From NCBI RefSeq assembly GCF_002741015.1, contig NZ_CP016616.1, positions 789,501 to 853,500 on the forward strand: a stretch of 64,000 nt of DNA, given 5' to 3'. Shown piece by piece: positions 46,389 to 55,489 of this stretch. The notes beneath the pieces are model-generated. The model was not told the DNA's origin. It saw only the letters and a list, made by a program, of their open reading frames with translations, and did no database searches. This stretch comes from Microvirga ossetica. GTDB lineage: Bacteria > Pseudomonadota > Alphaproteobacteria > Rhizobiales > Beijerinckiaceae. The position numbers were made by a program, and so were the translations under genes. Every line of letters starts with the position of its first letter. The first letter of the stretch is position 1.

Positions 46389-46724
46389 ATGACCCCTCTT
46401 ACCAATGGCAAGCAGGCGCTAGCTGAAGGCCTCAGCAAAACCGACCCGTCGGCCAGTTCTCCGGATATTTCCGCGCCAAGTCTGTCGGTGCCGGCACGCT
46501 ACTACTTCAACCTCACCAATGGCGACGACATGATCCGCGACGAAGAGGGCATCGAGGCATCCAGTCTCCAGGCAGCCGTCATTTCGGCCATGGAAGCCGT
46601 CGAGGAGCTACGCGCCCAAAATCCTTTGAACTCGGATGAGTGGCAGGGTTGGAGGCTGGAGATTGTCGATGCTGAAGGTCGAGCGGTGCATGCAATTCCG
46701 CTTGATGCTCTCTCTCATCATTAG
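46389..46724 (+). CDS. DUF6894-family protein
   Basis: 111 residues. The DUF6894 domain starts at about 36 (ARYYFNLTNGDDMIRDEEG), then the helix LQAAVISAMEAVEEL and the strand pair GWRLEIVDAEGRAVHAIPL. The first 35 residues are Ser/Pro-rich and disordered, and unlike the two broken relatives at 37318 and 38769 it lacks the two-hairpin leader. Function unknown. Confidence 0.7.
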   Translation: MTPLTNGKQALAEGLSKTDPSASSPDISAPSLSVPARYYFNLTNGDDMIRDEEGIEASSLQAAVISAMEAVEELRAQNPLNSDEWQGWRLEIVDAEGRAVHAIPLDALSHH

Positions 46725-46843
46725 TCAGGTGTCGGATGAGCGTCTGCTGGAGGTACACTGGGACGAGCCTTCGACCTTCTTGTTCAGGAGCGTGCCGGGG
46801 ACTTACCGGTTAGGGCGTTTTGGTTATGGCGGCCGGTTCGGGT

Positions 46844-47299
46844 CTAGGCCGCGCGCTGCAGCTCGTGCGAGACTACCGGGATCAGTTTAGCACCAGCCAA
46901 ACCTTTCAACACCTCGAGCACCCTCATTGGAGCATGCGGCGGCACGAAAACGGCGTCTACCGAGGGACACTCAGCATCTGAGATGGTCTCGGACAGCAGG
47001 ATCACCGGCCGGTCTGGGTTGTGCCGGTGATACTCGTCAGCGAGAAGCCATCCATCCACCAGTCCGGGAAGCCTGACTCTCGTCACAAGCCAATCAATCT
47101 GAGCCTGCTGCTGACAGAGCGACAGGAGCCCTGCGTTCCCATTGGGAACGGCTAAGACCTGACAGCCGGCGGTTTGGAGAATGGTCTCCAGCAGCTCACG
47201 GGTAACAGGATCATTCTCGACGACAAGAACAGTAGCTGAGGCAAGCATTTCCGGGGCATCACGCAATGGGTGGAGGGCGTGCCGATATTCTGCCACCAT
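46844..47299 (-). CDS. Receiver-like protein lacking the phospho-acceptor Asp
   Basis: 151 residues. The receiver fold is clear: VLVVENDPVTRELLETIL with acidic pocket (Glu28, Asp30), then WLVTRVRLPGLVDGWLLADE where normal receivers of this subgroup have VTDIRLPG. Arg74 replaces the phospho-acceptor. The end is also shorter and the conserved Lys is not evident. It would not be phosphorylated by a standard kinase and may act constitutively or as a decoy. Start ATG 47299; 47248 (MLASATVLVV) is possible. Confidence 0.65.
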   Translation of the reverse strand: MVAEYRHALHPLRDAPEMLASATVLVVENDPVTRELLETILQTAGCQVLAVPNGNAGLLSLCQQQAQIDWLVTRVRLPGLVDGWLLADEYHRHNPDRPVILLSETISDAECPSVDAVFVPPHAPMRVLEVLKGLAGAKLIPVVSHELQRAA

Positions 47300-47495
47300 G
47301 GTTAATGCTTTCTTAAATTGCTCAGGAGATGAGGCGAGTGCGCCACCCTGCCACGCCCCATTCGCGCCGCTCGTGCTCCTTGGACGATCGGCACAGTCTC
47401 ATCTCAGCTGCCTTGCACCGACGGCTGTCGGCGAGCCCCGGGACGGGCAAAGCGGTACTCCGATCCCGGGCTCCTCGTCGGACCTCATGGAGATC

Positions 47496-47702
47496 TCACT
47501 CGTTCTGTTCTGATGACATTCGAGAACTGCTCCGACTTGTCGGCTCCAGCACCGTAAGCATCTCACGGGGGACAGGGACGAGAAGGTCCTCTCGATAGCG
47601 ATTTCGCAGCACCTGTCCGATATGCTCGATGACATGACGTGGTAGGTTTGGCGCGCTTGGCTTCCCCGCTCGGCTCTGCCGTCGGCTTTTGTTCGCGCTC
47701 AT
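47496..47702 (-). CDS. NepR-like anti-sigma factor paralogue
   Basis: 68 residues: LPRHVIEHIGQVLRNRYREDLL, then PVPREMLTVL. This is the two-helix NepR pattern (IGxxLRxxYxxxxxxPVPxxxLxLL) that holds EcfG sigma factors. The N-terminus is basic (RRQSRAGK). It stands alone, unlike the nepR at 53761 beside ecfG, so it may sequester another EcfG or have another partner. GGAG precedes the ATG at 47702. Confidence 0.6.
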   Translation of the reverse strand: MSANKSRRQSRAGKPSAPNLPRHVIEHIGQVLRNRYREDLLVPVPREMLTVLEPTSRSSSRMSSEQNE

Positions 47703-48620
47703 CGACTATTCTCCATCGCCGTTCACCGGCTCTTCTGTCACTTGCCGCAGACCGAACTCATGGTGAAGGAATGAGGTTTCAGAGGAGCTGTGCGGCAAAA
47801 AACTGCCCCCGGAGGACCTCACTTTTCCGCAGGCTGGTCTTGACCTGAGAATTTCTAGGGCGGGCGCTATGCCCTTCCAATTGAGAAGAAGCGTGCTCGA
47901 TCTGGTCAAACGGAGCATGTCTCGTCCCCGCGGCAGATCCTTAAGTAATTCGGCTGTCCACATCGCGGGCTGCCGTGAACCATCAGTGGGGCATTTAATC
48001 CGGTGAGGATCGATCCCCGTTCTAAATGTGGGCGACGTCCAAGTTCATCTATCTGCGCAAGGCGGTAGGACAAGCCCAAAAAGGTTCCGGCCGGCGAAGG
48101 CGATATTTTCCTTGTTCCAGAAAGGTTTGATTCACCGCTTGAGGCCAAAACGCACCCCTTCGGTTGCGTACCAACGGTGGCCTGCGTGTCCAAAATAATC
48201 CTTCAGTTCATCTTCACCAGCATTGCTTTTGTAACCCTTGGCAAAGCACCGGGAGCAGTACTAGTCCGGAACAGAGATCTTGAATCCAGTGTGATGATAT
48301 GGGCGACAAGGGATTGGGAGCCATGAGCCAAGCGGGAAGGAGCCTCCTGATCAGGTGGAATTCTCCGTGACAATGCCATTCAACGGGCTGTCGGGTTCAC
48401 CCAATGCCCGACATGGACTGCACCTTACGATTAATGCTTCACGATAAGAAATACCGGACCGGGCGCAGCGCCCCCACCACCCTTCCCTTGGCGCTGCGCC
48501 GATCTGTTACTGAACAGAACAGGGAACTTTGGTTCAGACAACATTCAGCGTGAGGGTGATGTAATCATCCTCAATTGGAGTTTTGCGTTATCAGGCTTTG
48601 AACTGTTCTGGAGACTTCAG
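47703..48620. other. Long stretch with no supportable gene
   Basis: Two minus-strand frames (47706-47963, 47906-48193) are open but have no recognisable motif or ribosome-binding site. Base composition is lower in GC near 48000-48300. Nothing further is visible. Confidence 0.4.
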
Positions 48621-49004
48621 ATGCGTAAGGTCGCAATTCTTGCCGCAGCAGGCGTCCTGGCCCTCGGCAGCTTCTCGGCATCCGATGCCGAGGCTCGTTC
48701 CAGACGTGGAGCCGGAACTGCAGTCGCGGCCGGTGTCGTGGGTCTGGCCGCTGGAGCCATCGTCGCTGGGGCTGCGTCTCAAGCCTATGCGGCTCCAGGC
48801 GCTTATGGCTATGCCGCACCGGTCACGGCGTACCGCTATGGCTATGACGACGGATACTACGCCAGACCGGTTTACCGGGAGCGGCGTGTTGTGCGCTATT
48901 ATGAAGAGCCGCGCCCTGTTTATCGTCCGCGTCGGGTCGTCAGAACCTATGATTACGGCTATGACCGACCCTACTATGGGCCGGGCTATTACGGCGGCTG
49001 GTAA
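48621..49004 (+). CDS. Secreted Tyr/Arg-rich glycine protein
   Basis: 127 residues. A signal peptide (MRKVAILAAAGVLALGSFSA, cleavage near residue 24) is followed by an alanine/glycine stretch, possibly a second membrane span (AAGVVGLAAGAIVAGA), then YRYGYDDGYYARPVYRERRV and similar Tyr/Arg/Pro repeats ending in YYGGW. Low-complexity Tyr-rich envelope proteins like this are common in Hyphomicrobiales; function unknown. A strong terminator follows. Confidence 0.75.
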   Translation: MRKVAILAAAGVLALGSFSASDAEARSRRGAGTAVAAGVVGLAAGAIVAGAASQAYAAPGAYGYAAPVTAYRYGYDDGYYARPVYRERRVVRYYEEPRPVYRPRRVVRTYDYGYDRPYYGPGYYGGW

Positions 49005-49030
49005 TAATCTTGTAAGCTACCAGGCAGAGT

Positions 49031-49059
49031 AAAAGGGCGGTCGACATGACCGCCCTTTT
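49031..49059 (+). terminator. Intrinsic terminator
   Basis: AAAAGGGCGGTC and GACCGCCCTTTT pair over a short loop, followed by GTCTTTT. It ends the transcript of the secreted protein at 48621. Confidence 0.75.
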
Positions 49060-49064
49060 GTCTT

Positions 49065-49295
49065 TTATGCCGCTTCTGCCACCGGTGCCTGCTCTAGGGT
49101 CACCAAGGGCATGTCGCCGGGGCCGAACTTCTTTCCCCATCGCCGGATCGTCTCAAACGAAACAACGATTCCCCACTCGAGCAGCATCTCCTCGACCAGT
49201 CGCAGGCTCAGAGGGAAGCGTACGTACAACCAAACCGCATGGGCGATGATCTGGGACGGGAACCGATGGCGCTTGTAGCTGACGGGCTTGGTCAC
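49065..49295 (-). pseudogene. N-terminal fragment of an IS6-family transposase
   Basis: MTKPVSYKRHRFPSQIIAHA and then LYVRFPLSLRLVEEMLLEWG plus VSFETIRRWGKKFG are the first 60 residues of an IS6 transposase. The rest, including the DDE residues, is missing. The terminator at 49031 abuts the cut end. Confidence 0.65.
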
Positions 49296-49342
49296 GCCGC
49301 TGGTCTTAGGCCACCAGTTTCTGCTTAAAGGTTACCGTGACA

Positions 49343-49750
49343 TCACCCCGGCGCTACCTTGGTAGGCTGATGCGGACTGGTTTGATGGAAGTTCCAGCGG
49401 CAACGTCGTCGTCTCATGTCAACTTGACAGTACCAGCCTGCAATCCTACCACCCTCGTAATCCACCTCTGTCCGGAACTCAAAGACATAGTTGTCGCTCC
49501 TGCAGCTCAAATTCTGCCGCAGGCTGCTGCCGGCGGACGCCACCGCATAGGCTGCCTCGCAGCGCAGACGCTCGGTTCTGCCATTTGACAGCGCGATTGT
49601 GCCACTGCCTGACCATACCCTGGCAAACCATTCGAATGGACTCGATGCGGAACTTCCCTGCGCATGCGCCGGACCAGACAGGAGCACCATCAGCGCGAGT
49701 GTCAATTGGGAGCGAGGACGGCCCAAAGCATAAATTAGTTTTACTTGCAT
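49343..49750 (-). CDS. Secreted hypothetical protein, probably truncated
   Basis: 135 residues from ATG 49750. A signal peptide (about 30 residues, ending GPAHAQG) is followed by a beta-rich domain: WSGSGTIALSNGRTERLRCE, then SSLRQNLSCRSDNYVFEF, a pattern seen in small periplasmic proteins of this order. The last 30 residues (RRRRCRWNF) do not fit, so the 3' end is likely altered by the adjacent IS6 fragment. Confidence 0.5.
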   Translation of the reverse strand: MQVKLIYALGRPRSQLTLALMVLLSGPAHAQGSSASSPFEWFARVWSGSGTIALSNGRTERLRCEAAYAVASAGSSLRQNLSCRSDNYVFEFRTEVDYEGGRIAGWYCQVDMRRRRCRWNFHQTSPHQPTKVAPG

Positions 49751-49834
49751 GACCCGCCCCCTGCTCTCATTCGCTTCAAGCAGGCACCCCACTCCACCCA
49801 TTTGAACATGCCACAGTTTACGTTCCCGCGTGCG

Positions 49835-50872
49835 TCACGCGTGCGACGCACCCACATGATCCGCCATGTTGGCGCCGCGAGCGCCCAGCGGCTTCGGCGC
49901 CCCTTCGGTGGTGTCCTTGGCCGTCTGATGCTCCATCTCGGCATTGAGGTCGGCTCCAAGCAGAACAATCACCACCGACAGCCAAATCCACACCATGAAG
50001 CCGACGCCAGCTCCGAGTGAACCATAGGTTTTGTTGTAGCTGTCGAAGTTGGCCACGTACCAAGAGAACAACATCGAAGCGGCAAGCCAGAGCACAGCAG
50101 CCGTAACGCTGCCCCAGGTCACCCAGCGCCACTTCGGGTCGCGGCGGCTTGGGCCGTAGCGGTAGATGACCGCAAGCCACACGCCCACAATTACGAGAAG
50201 AACTGGCCAGCGCAGGATGGCCAGGAGCCGTTCGGCTGGGGTCCCGAAACCTATGAAGGTGAGCACCACGGGGGCAACCACCACCGCGCTGATGGCCAAG
50301 ATAACGAAGCCGATCATGCCCAGGGTGAGCAGGAACGTTGTGGCGTAGAAGCGCAGTAGGCTGCGCTTTTCCTTCTCGCCGTAGACGACATTCAGGGCGT
50401 CGAAGAGGGCGGCAACCCCCGAGTTTGCGCTCGAGAGCGCCACCAAAAAACCGACAACAAAGGCGACGCTTAGGGTGTCGCTGTCCTGGGTGGCGATCAG
50501 CGATATCTGCTCACCGATGAGTTCCAGAACACCGCCAGGCAGAATGCCGGCGAGGAGGGACAGGTGGCCTCTGATCGTGCTGGTGTCGGCAAAGAGCCCG
50601 TAGAGCGACACGATTGTGGCAATCGCCGGAAAGACAGCCAGCAAGGCAAAGAAGGCGACCCCACCTGAGGTCGATAGGATACGATCTTCCGAGATCCCCC
50701 AGAGCACACGCCAGAGGATGTCCTTCCACCCGCGGGCCGGGATTTCCCCCGGGGTATTCGCCTCCCGTCCCCGGCCGGGTTCCCGGGCATGGGCGAGATC
50801 GTCCGGCAGCACGCCGGCGGGGCTGGCCTCCTCTTCGAGTTTCGAGCGCCAGTCTTCGCCATGTTCGTTCAT
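49835..50872 (-). CDS. YihY/virulence-factor BrkB family membrane protein
   Basis: 345 residues with six membrane segments and family motifs STSGGVAFFALLAVFPAIAT, FVVGFLVALSSANSGVAALF and YGSLGAGVGFMVWIWLS. The charged N- and C-terminal tails are cytoplasmic. Once named RNase BN, this family has no shown nuclease activity; function is unclear. Start ATG 50872; the longer open frame upstream is not supported. Confidence 0.82.
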   Translation of the reverse strand: MNEHGEDWRSKLEEEASPAGVLPDDLAHAREPGRGREANTPGEIPARGWKDILWRVLWGISEDRILSTSGGVAFFALLAVFPAIATIVSLYGLFADTSTIRGHLSLLAGILPGGVLELIGEQISLIATQDSDTLSVAFVVGFLVALSSANSGVAALFDALNVVYGEKEKRSLLRFYATTFLLTLGMIGFVILAISAVVVAPVVLTFIGFGTPAERLLAILRWPVLLVIVGVWLAVIYRYGPSRRDPKWRWVTWGSVTAAVLWLAASMLFSWYVANFDSYNKTYGSLGAGVGFMVWIWLSVVIVLLGADLNAEMEHQTAKDTTEGAPKPLGARGANMADHVGASHA

Positions 50873-51347
50873 GGGAGCACCGTTGAAGTCCAGCAGGAGA
50901 TATCGGTTAGACAGGTTATTGCCGTGTGAACGCGACGTTTCTAGGCCTTTCGGCATTAACCCCGAGAGGGGGCTCCCGGCTCCTTTGCATCTGGAGAAAG
51001 GGCGTGGCGGTTGGGGATTACGGACAACTGTTGTCGACCGCCGCCACCTTCTTGGCATGGGCCTCGCTTGTTGCGCTCGGGATTGCCTGGGATGCGCATG
51101 TGAAGTTTAGGGTGAAGATTTTACGCGCCAAGTGGTGCCTTAATCTGTTCGCCTCTGTGTGCTTTCCCGTTAGAAACAGCGTCGGCCCGGATCACGCTTG
51201 CTGGGACATTTTATAGCTTGCCATGAGCAACGCGTCAGAACATGCCGTAGAACCTAAGCGTCCGCTCATACAGGCGGCAACACGGCGCCCAACGTCACTC
51301 GGCGCGGCGGCCTGATGGCTCGCTTCGAACCATTTTGCTCCTAATGA
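50873..51347. other. Gene-free stretch
   Basis: A plus-strand frame of 96 codons (50926-51216) has no motif and overlaps nothing convincing. No RNA or repeat seen. Confidence 0.4.
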
Positions 51348-51593
51348 TCAGCGTGCACGGGTCTTGGGCTTGCGCCAGCGTTGCTGATCACTCCCTTTCG
51401 GGCGGAATGCCCGAGCCCACTTGAGACTCTTACTGCCATGCTTGCCCGTGAGCCCGAGGCGGTGAGCCTTTCCGATCACGGCATTGCGCGTGACGCCCCG
51501 ACCAAGCTTCTCCGCAATCATGCGGGCCGTCTCTCCGGCAAGCCAAAGGCGCGTCAGCACCTCTTTGCCCTGTTCGTCCCAGGGCACCGTCAT
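51348..51593 (-). CDS. GcrA-like small protein
   Basis: 81 residues. LTRLWLAGETARMIAEKLGR then TRNAVIGKAHRLGLTGKHG is the DNA-binding N-terminal domain of GcrA, the cell-cycle regulator that binds methylated promoters with sigma-70. The C-terminal sigma-interacting domain of full GcrA (about 170 residues) is missing, so this is a short paralogue, not the main GcrA. Short forms are common in this order. Confidence 0.7.
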   Translation of the reverse strand: MTVPWDEQGKEVLTRLWLAGETARMIAEKLGRGVTRNAVIGKAHRLGLTGKHGSKSLKWARAFRPKGSDQQRWRKPKTRAR

Positions 51594-51639
51594 GCCGCCT
51601 CCTGAACCTCCCCGCCTTTAGAACTCACTCGTTGAGGAG

Positions 51640-52161
51640 TCAGCCCGCAGACGCCGGCTCTTTCGTGCCGAACCATTTCTTGATCTTCACAAAGAGAGGT
51701 GTATCGGGAACGGACGTGAGAATGGTCGCTCTAGCCTGGACAGCCTCCATCCTGGTCCGCACTTCGTCTGGTATAGACAGGTCCGCTTGCCGCCCAATCG
51801 CCAGCGCTTCCTCAAGAACTCTCATGCCCTCTTGGAACGGCAGCCGCCAGCGCAGGCGCGCGGTGATGTAAGCCTCCCGCTCCCACTCCACCTCCCGCGT
51901 GTCGGCACAGGCCAGACGGGTGACGAAGGGCAGCAGTTGCTGCCGCTCGTCGTCCGAGGCCTCATCGTTCAGCTGCATCGCCAGTGCGCAGATCGGCCGG
52001 GAGAAACACTTCGGCATGTCGTGAACGGAACGCACGGCTTGATAGGGGAACCCAGCAGCCACAATGGCCGCTTCATTGATACACGTTCCGCCATCTTGTC
52101 CAGGAAAGGTGTGCGAGCCCCGTTTCAGCTTCCAGTTCAGGATGTGGTCGAAACTGTCCAT
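51640..52161 (-). CDS. Conserved hypothetical protein
   Basis: 173 residues from ATG 52161: MDSFDHILNWKLKRGSHTFP and GGTCINEAAIVAAGFPYQAV, which I recall as a conserved hypothetical family of Methylobacterium and Bradyrhizobium, with the later Cys in MPKCFSRPICALAMQLND. No signal peptide or membrane segment. Function unknown. Confidence 0.6.
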   Translation of the reverse strand: MDSFDHILNWKLKRGSHTFPGQDGGTCINEAAIVAAGFPYQAVRSVHDMPKCFSRPICALAMQLNDEASDDERQQLLPFVTRLACADTREVEWEREAYITARLRWRLPFQEGMRVLEEALAIGRQADLSIPDEVRTRMEAVQARATILTSVPDTPLFVKIKKWFGTKEPASAG

Positions 52162-52410
52162 GATGACCATCCTTATGCACCCGAGACAGGAATGGTGCGC
52201 TCCGGGTGTCATTTCTGTCAATCTGGAGAGCGCACCATTATGGATGGTGGTCGGACCTGTCGCAGCATTTACTATGAGGGATGCTTCGCGACGGGAGCTT
52301 ACCGAAGCGGAACGGTTTCTGAGGCTTGGGCCGGTACCACGTCAGTACTGGAGGTGCATTGCACGACGGCTGGCTGAGTTTGGTACCGGCTCAGACCAAC
52401 CCTGCTATGC

Positions 52411-52737
52411 CTATTGCTCGGTGAAAAAGGTCAGCAGGACCTTGCCCTTCTCGCCGATCAGGCAGACGAAGCGGTTGGGCTTGTCGGTCTTCTCGCGCTG
52501 CAGATAGGCGTCGCCCATGATCACCATCCGGACCGGGGTGTCTTCGACCTTCGTGTTCGCCTTCGAGATCGCCAGACCATCGATGTCGAAGGTCAGGTCC
52601 TTGATCGCTGACGACCGCTCCTTCAGCGCCACCAGGCCGGCCAGCCGGCAGGACTCCACCTCCTCCGGCACCTGGGCCTGAGCCGGAAGAGCTATCATCG
52701 TAAAGGCGAGGACTGCGCCGAGTGTGAGATACCGCAT
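52411..52737 (-). CDS. Secreted hypothetical protein
   Basis: 108 residues from ATG 52737: signal peptide MRYLTLGAVLAFTMIALPAQ cleaved near AQA, then a small domain with two Cys (ESCRLAG and RFVCLIGE) that may form a disulphide. Ends KVLLTFFTEQ. No family recognised. Confidence 0.55.
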   Translation of the reverse strand: MRYLTLGAVLAFTMIALPAQAQVPEEVESCRLAGLVALKERSSAIKDLTFDIDGLAISKANTKVEDTPVRMVIMGDAYLQREKTDKPNRFVCLIGEKGKVLLTFFTEQ

Positions 52738-52889
52738 TGATCGCTCTCCTACAAAAAGTGCTGGCGTACTAGGCAATAGCTCCCTGGCAAAACCATGCTT
52801 GGGCGACAGGAAGCAGGCAGCGTCCTGCAGTGAGACTGAACCACCAGGATCAAAGCGGTTTCAGGTCGGCCTCAGTCGCGCTGACAGGA

Positions 52890-53486
52890 TCAGAAGCTGT
52901 TGTTTGTGTGGCTTGCAGCCTCGGCCTCGTTGGTGGCATGAAAATGTTTTGCATGGCGCGCGGCTCGGAGGGACGGATGCCAGGGGTGCGGCTCGCTCGG
53001 ACGCCGGTTGAACCCGGGATGCCATTGCCGCGTCGCGGCAGAGGTCGATACCCGATGACCCAGCATCCAGCCCGACGCGCAACCGAGACCACCGATGACA
53101 ACCAGAGCTGTAAGCGGATGCTCTTGCACAGATCGGCTGATGGCCTGAGTGCACTCGCGATAGAAGCGCTCGGCCTCTGGCACATAACGCCGTCCCTGCT
53201 CCATGGATGTCTGGCCACGCCGGTCGATGTCACGAGCGAGACCGGAGGCTTGGCCCGCCTGTTGCGTGGTGCTGCCAGTTCCCTCCCCAGGCGACACAGG
53301 AACCGCGTTCAAAGCCTCAGGCTCGCATGCGGGTGCCACACTTTTCGAAGCTGATGTGGTCCAAGCATGCGGATCACTGGCGGGGAAGCTGTCGTCGACC
53401 GCATTATCCACGTGCCGCTGCTGGATTGGCTTGGATTCACTCTCGGCATGCGCCGGGCGCTTCTGGTCGATCTTCTCGTCAGGCAT
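52890..53486 (-). CDS. DUF883/ElaB-like membrane-tail protein
   Basis: 198 residues from ATG 53486 (GGAG upstream). The N-terminal motif NAVDDSFPASDPHAW is shared with many small stress proteins in this order. A helical stretch follows, then HPLTALVVIGGLGCASGWML, a C-terminal membrane or glycine-zipper segment like that in DUF883/ElaB. About 45 odd residues follow. A near-consensus EcfG promoter is upstream (53513-53538), and the nepR-ecfG pair is divergent. Confidence 0.6.
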   Translation of the reverse strand: MPDEKIDQKRPAHAESESKPIQQRHVDNAVDDSFPASDPHAWTTSASKSVAPACEPEALNAVPVSPGEGTGSTTQQAGQASGLARDIDRRGQTSMEQGRRYVPEAERFYRECTQAISRSVQEHPLTALVVIGGLGCASGWMLGHRVSTSAATRQWHPGFNRRPSEPHPWHPSLRAARHAKHFHATNEAEAASHTNNSF

Positions 53487-53512
53487 TGCGATCTCCATGT
53501 CCTGCTCAGAGC

Positions 53513-53538
53513 AATGAGGTCCCACGGTGGATGGTTCC
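53513..53538 (-). promoter_or_regulatory. Putative EcfG promoter
   Basis: On the minus strand GGAAC, 17 bases, CATT; the consensus is GGAAC-n16/17-CGTT (one mismatch). It lies 27 bases before the gene starting at 53486. Confidence 0.4.
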
Positions 53539-53760
53539 CCACGCCAGCGGCTGGTCGCCTGTCAGCTCTCGATGGTTAGGGCAACTGTCGGCACCGAACG
53601 AGAAACTGTCGAGGTCAAGGAACACTCCAGACTTGGTGACAAGTATTCCTCTCTCCTCCAGACGAGCCGAACTTGTCCCGCTGATGGCAACTTCCCAATT
53701 CATGGAAAATTAATGTTCTGGGCGTTCCACTGGGGAGCCGCAAACGAAAGGAGACGCGAA

Positions 53761-53952
53761 ATGCCCTCCTCCCACAGCGATGGGCCAACTGGAAACGGCC
53801 ACGGTGGTGGAACGGTGAGCCGCGTCGTCCAGGATCTCATCGGCGAGCGGCTGCGGGTCATGTACGATGACTTCAAAGACGAGCCGGTTCCCGATCACCT
53901 CCTCGACCTGCTTAAGCAACTGGACAAGTCACGGTCGGACGAGAGCTCATGA
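53761..53952 (+). CDS. nepR: NepR-type anti-sigma factor
   Basis: 63 residues. RVVQDLIGERLRVMYDDFKD then EPVPDHLLDLLKQLD is the NepR core. NepR binds EcfG in unstressed cells and is pulled away by phosphorylated PhyR. It overlaps the sigma gene by 4 bases. AAAGGAG precedes the ATG at 53761; the longer upstream frame is not supported. phyR is not in this window. Confidence 0.85.
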   Translation: MPSSHSDGPTGNGHGGGTVSRVVQDLIGERLRVMYDDFKDEPVPDHLLDLLKQLDKSRSDESS

Positions 53953-54488
53953 CTGGTTCGTTTGATGTGAGGGCAGGCATCCTCAAGGCTATTCCACACC
54001 TGCGCGCCTTCGCGATCTCGCTGACCGGCGACGTGGATCGGGCGGACGATCTGGTTCAGGAAGCGCTCGTGCGGGGCCTCGGCAACCTGGACAAGTTCCA
54101 GCCCGGCACGAGCATGCAGGCATGGCTGTTCACGATCCTGCGCAACCAGTTCCATACCGCGTACCGCAAGCGGCGGCGCGAGGTGGAAGATCCTGACGGG
54201 CAATACGCCGCAAGGCTCGCGGTGGCTCCAACGCAAGACGCGTACGTCAACCTAAAGGATCTCGGGGCAGCTCTCCTGCAGATCCCTGTCGAGCAGCGTG
54301 AGGCCGTTCTGCTGGCGGCGGGCGGGATCAACTACCAGGAGGCGGCGCAGATCTGTGGCGTGGCGATCGGCACGATCAAGAGCCGTGTCAATCGGGCCCG
54401 TCATGCTCTGGCCGAACGGCTAAGCATAGCCGATGCGGAGGACATCGGAGCAGACCGCATTATGAAGGCCGCGGTGCCAGCGACGTAG
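53949..54488 (+). CDS. ecfG: EcfG-type general stress sigma factor
   Basis: 179 residues: region 2 at about 10-75 (DRADDLVQEALVRGLGNLDKF, MQAWLFTILRNQFHTAYRK) and region 4 at about 110-165 (QREAVLLAAGGINYQEAAQI, GTIKSRVNRARHAL). Coupled to nepR. It recognises GGAAC-n16/17-CGTT, and three such sites occur in this window. No Asp-rich C-terminal extension is present. Paralogues of EcfG are common in this order, so it may not be the main one. Confidence 0.85.
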   Translation: MTGSFDVRAGILKAIPHLRAFAISLTGDVDRADDLVQEALVRGLGNLDKFQPGTSMQAWLFTILRNQFHTAYRKRRREVEDPDGQYAARLAVAPTQDAYVNLKDLGAALLQIPVEQREAVLLAAGGINYQEAAQICGVAIGTIKSRVNRARHALAERLSIADAEDIGADRIMKAAVPAT

Positions 54489-54663
54489 TCCCGATCTGGA
54501 CTGGATCTGAACAGCAGTTGCGCCATCATACCATGCGCGGGGCAGCGCCGAGGTCCAGGGTGTTGTCACATGCATGAGTTTTACTTGCCCTTGCTGCCTA
54601 TTGCGCACATGTCGGGTCATGGCTTATTCATGACTTAGCAGATCGCCGCATGCTCTGGGCTCG

Positions 54664-54831
54664 TCAGTGCCCAGGTGCAGCATGGGGAGACGCCACTGGC
54701 TTGGACTCCGGCGAGCCGTGTTCGCGCAGGTAGTTGCCGAGCACGAGGAGCATGGCAATCGGCAGGACCTCGCTCTGCCAGTTCTGAAAGCTCTTGTACC
54801 AGAACTCCGCATCAGCGAGCGTCTCAGTCAG
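54664..54831 (-). pseudogene. C-terminal DUF6766 fragment
   Basis: DAEFWYKSFQNWQSEVLPIA and YLREHGSPESKPVASPHAAP closely match the end of the gene at 29008-29310. The N-terminal half is missing and the frame is open into unrelated sequence, so it is a fused remnant. Confidence 0.6.
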
Positions 54832-54989
54832 CGCTCCATTGCCTCCAAGCGTGGAGGACGCCCTGGCTGAGTGTCTACAGTTCCCTTGGCCGGGGCGTTC
54901 CATTGTCGGCTGCGAATTTCGCTGAAGCGGTTTGTGGAACGGGTTGGACGCCACTTTCACTAGGAACAACAGGTAGCCGAGTGAGCGTT

Positions 54990-55329
54990 GCCGCGTTGGG
55001 CGGCAGGACTGCGCAGAGAGTTGAATATCGCACTGTCTCATCCTGCAATAGGCGGATGTTCCGCACCAATGCCCGCCGGCTGTTTCACCCCCATCCCCAG
55101 GCAGCGCCCGATACTGGATCGCGTGGTCCGGCACGGCGATCCAATTGCCGTGAACGAGCATTTGCACCCCGGCCGCCCTCACCCGGTAAGGGACAGGGCG
55201 ACAATCCTGGTCGTTACAGCAACTGTTGCCCCATCGGTCCTTCAGGGGCGAGTAGAGATCATGGGCTTGGGTGGATGGCTCGAAACTGATCAGGCAGATC
55301 GCGGCAAGAAACTCAAGCTTGAGAGACAT
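54990..55329 (-). pseudogene. Secreted protein broken by a frameshift
   Basis: A signal-peptide-like start (MSLKLEFLAAICLISFEPST) is followed by HDLYSPLKDRWGNSCCNDQD, a Cys-rich motif of a small periplasmic family, and then WIAVPDHAIQYRALPGD to GGHWCG. There the frame shifts and the rest (NIRLLQDETVRYSTLCAVLPP) continues in the next frame. Beyond it the first frame runs into the DUF6766 remnant. Confidence 0.5.
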
Positions 55330-55489
55330 AGGCCGCTCTCCCTCAATGATGGGCAGGCGGCGCTCGTCAGAGTGTCAGGAAACGCTACTCCGGCTATTCT
55401 ACTCCTGACCGGGGATCCTGTCGTCGCATCCGCGCATGGCGGAGCAGTATGAGAAGGCCGCTAGAATGCTGGGGCTGCTGGGTGAGGCT

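Noticed and set aside
50926..51216. A 96-codon plus-strand gene upstream of the yihY start
   Set aside because: Composition is not protein-like and it overlaps the probable promoter region of the minus-strand gene.
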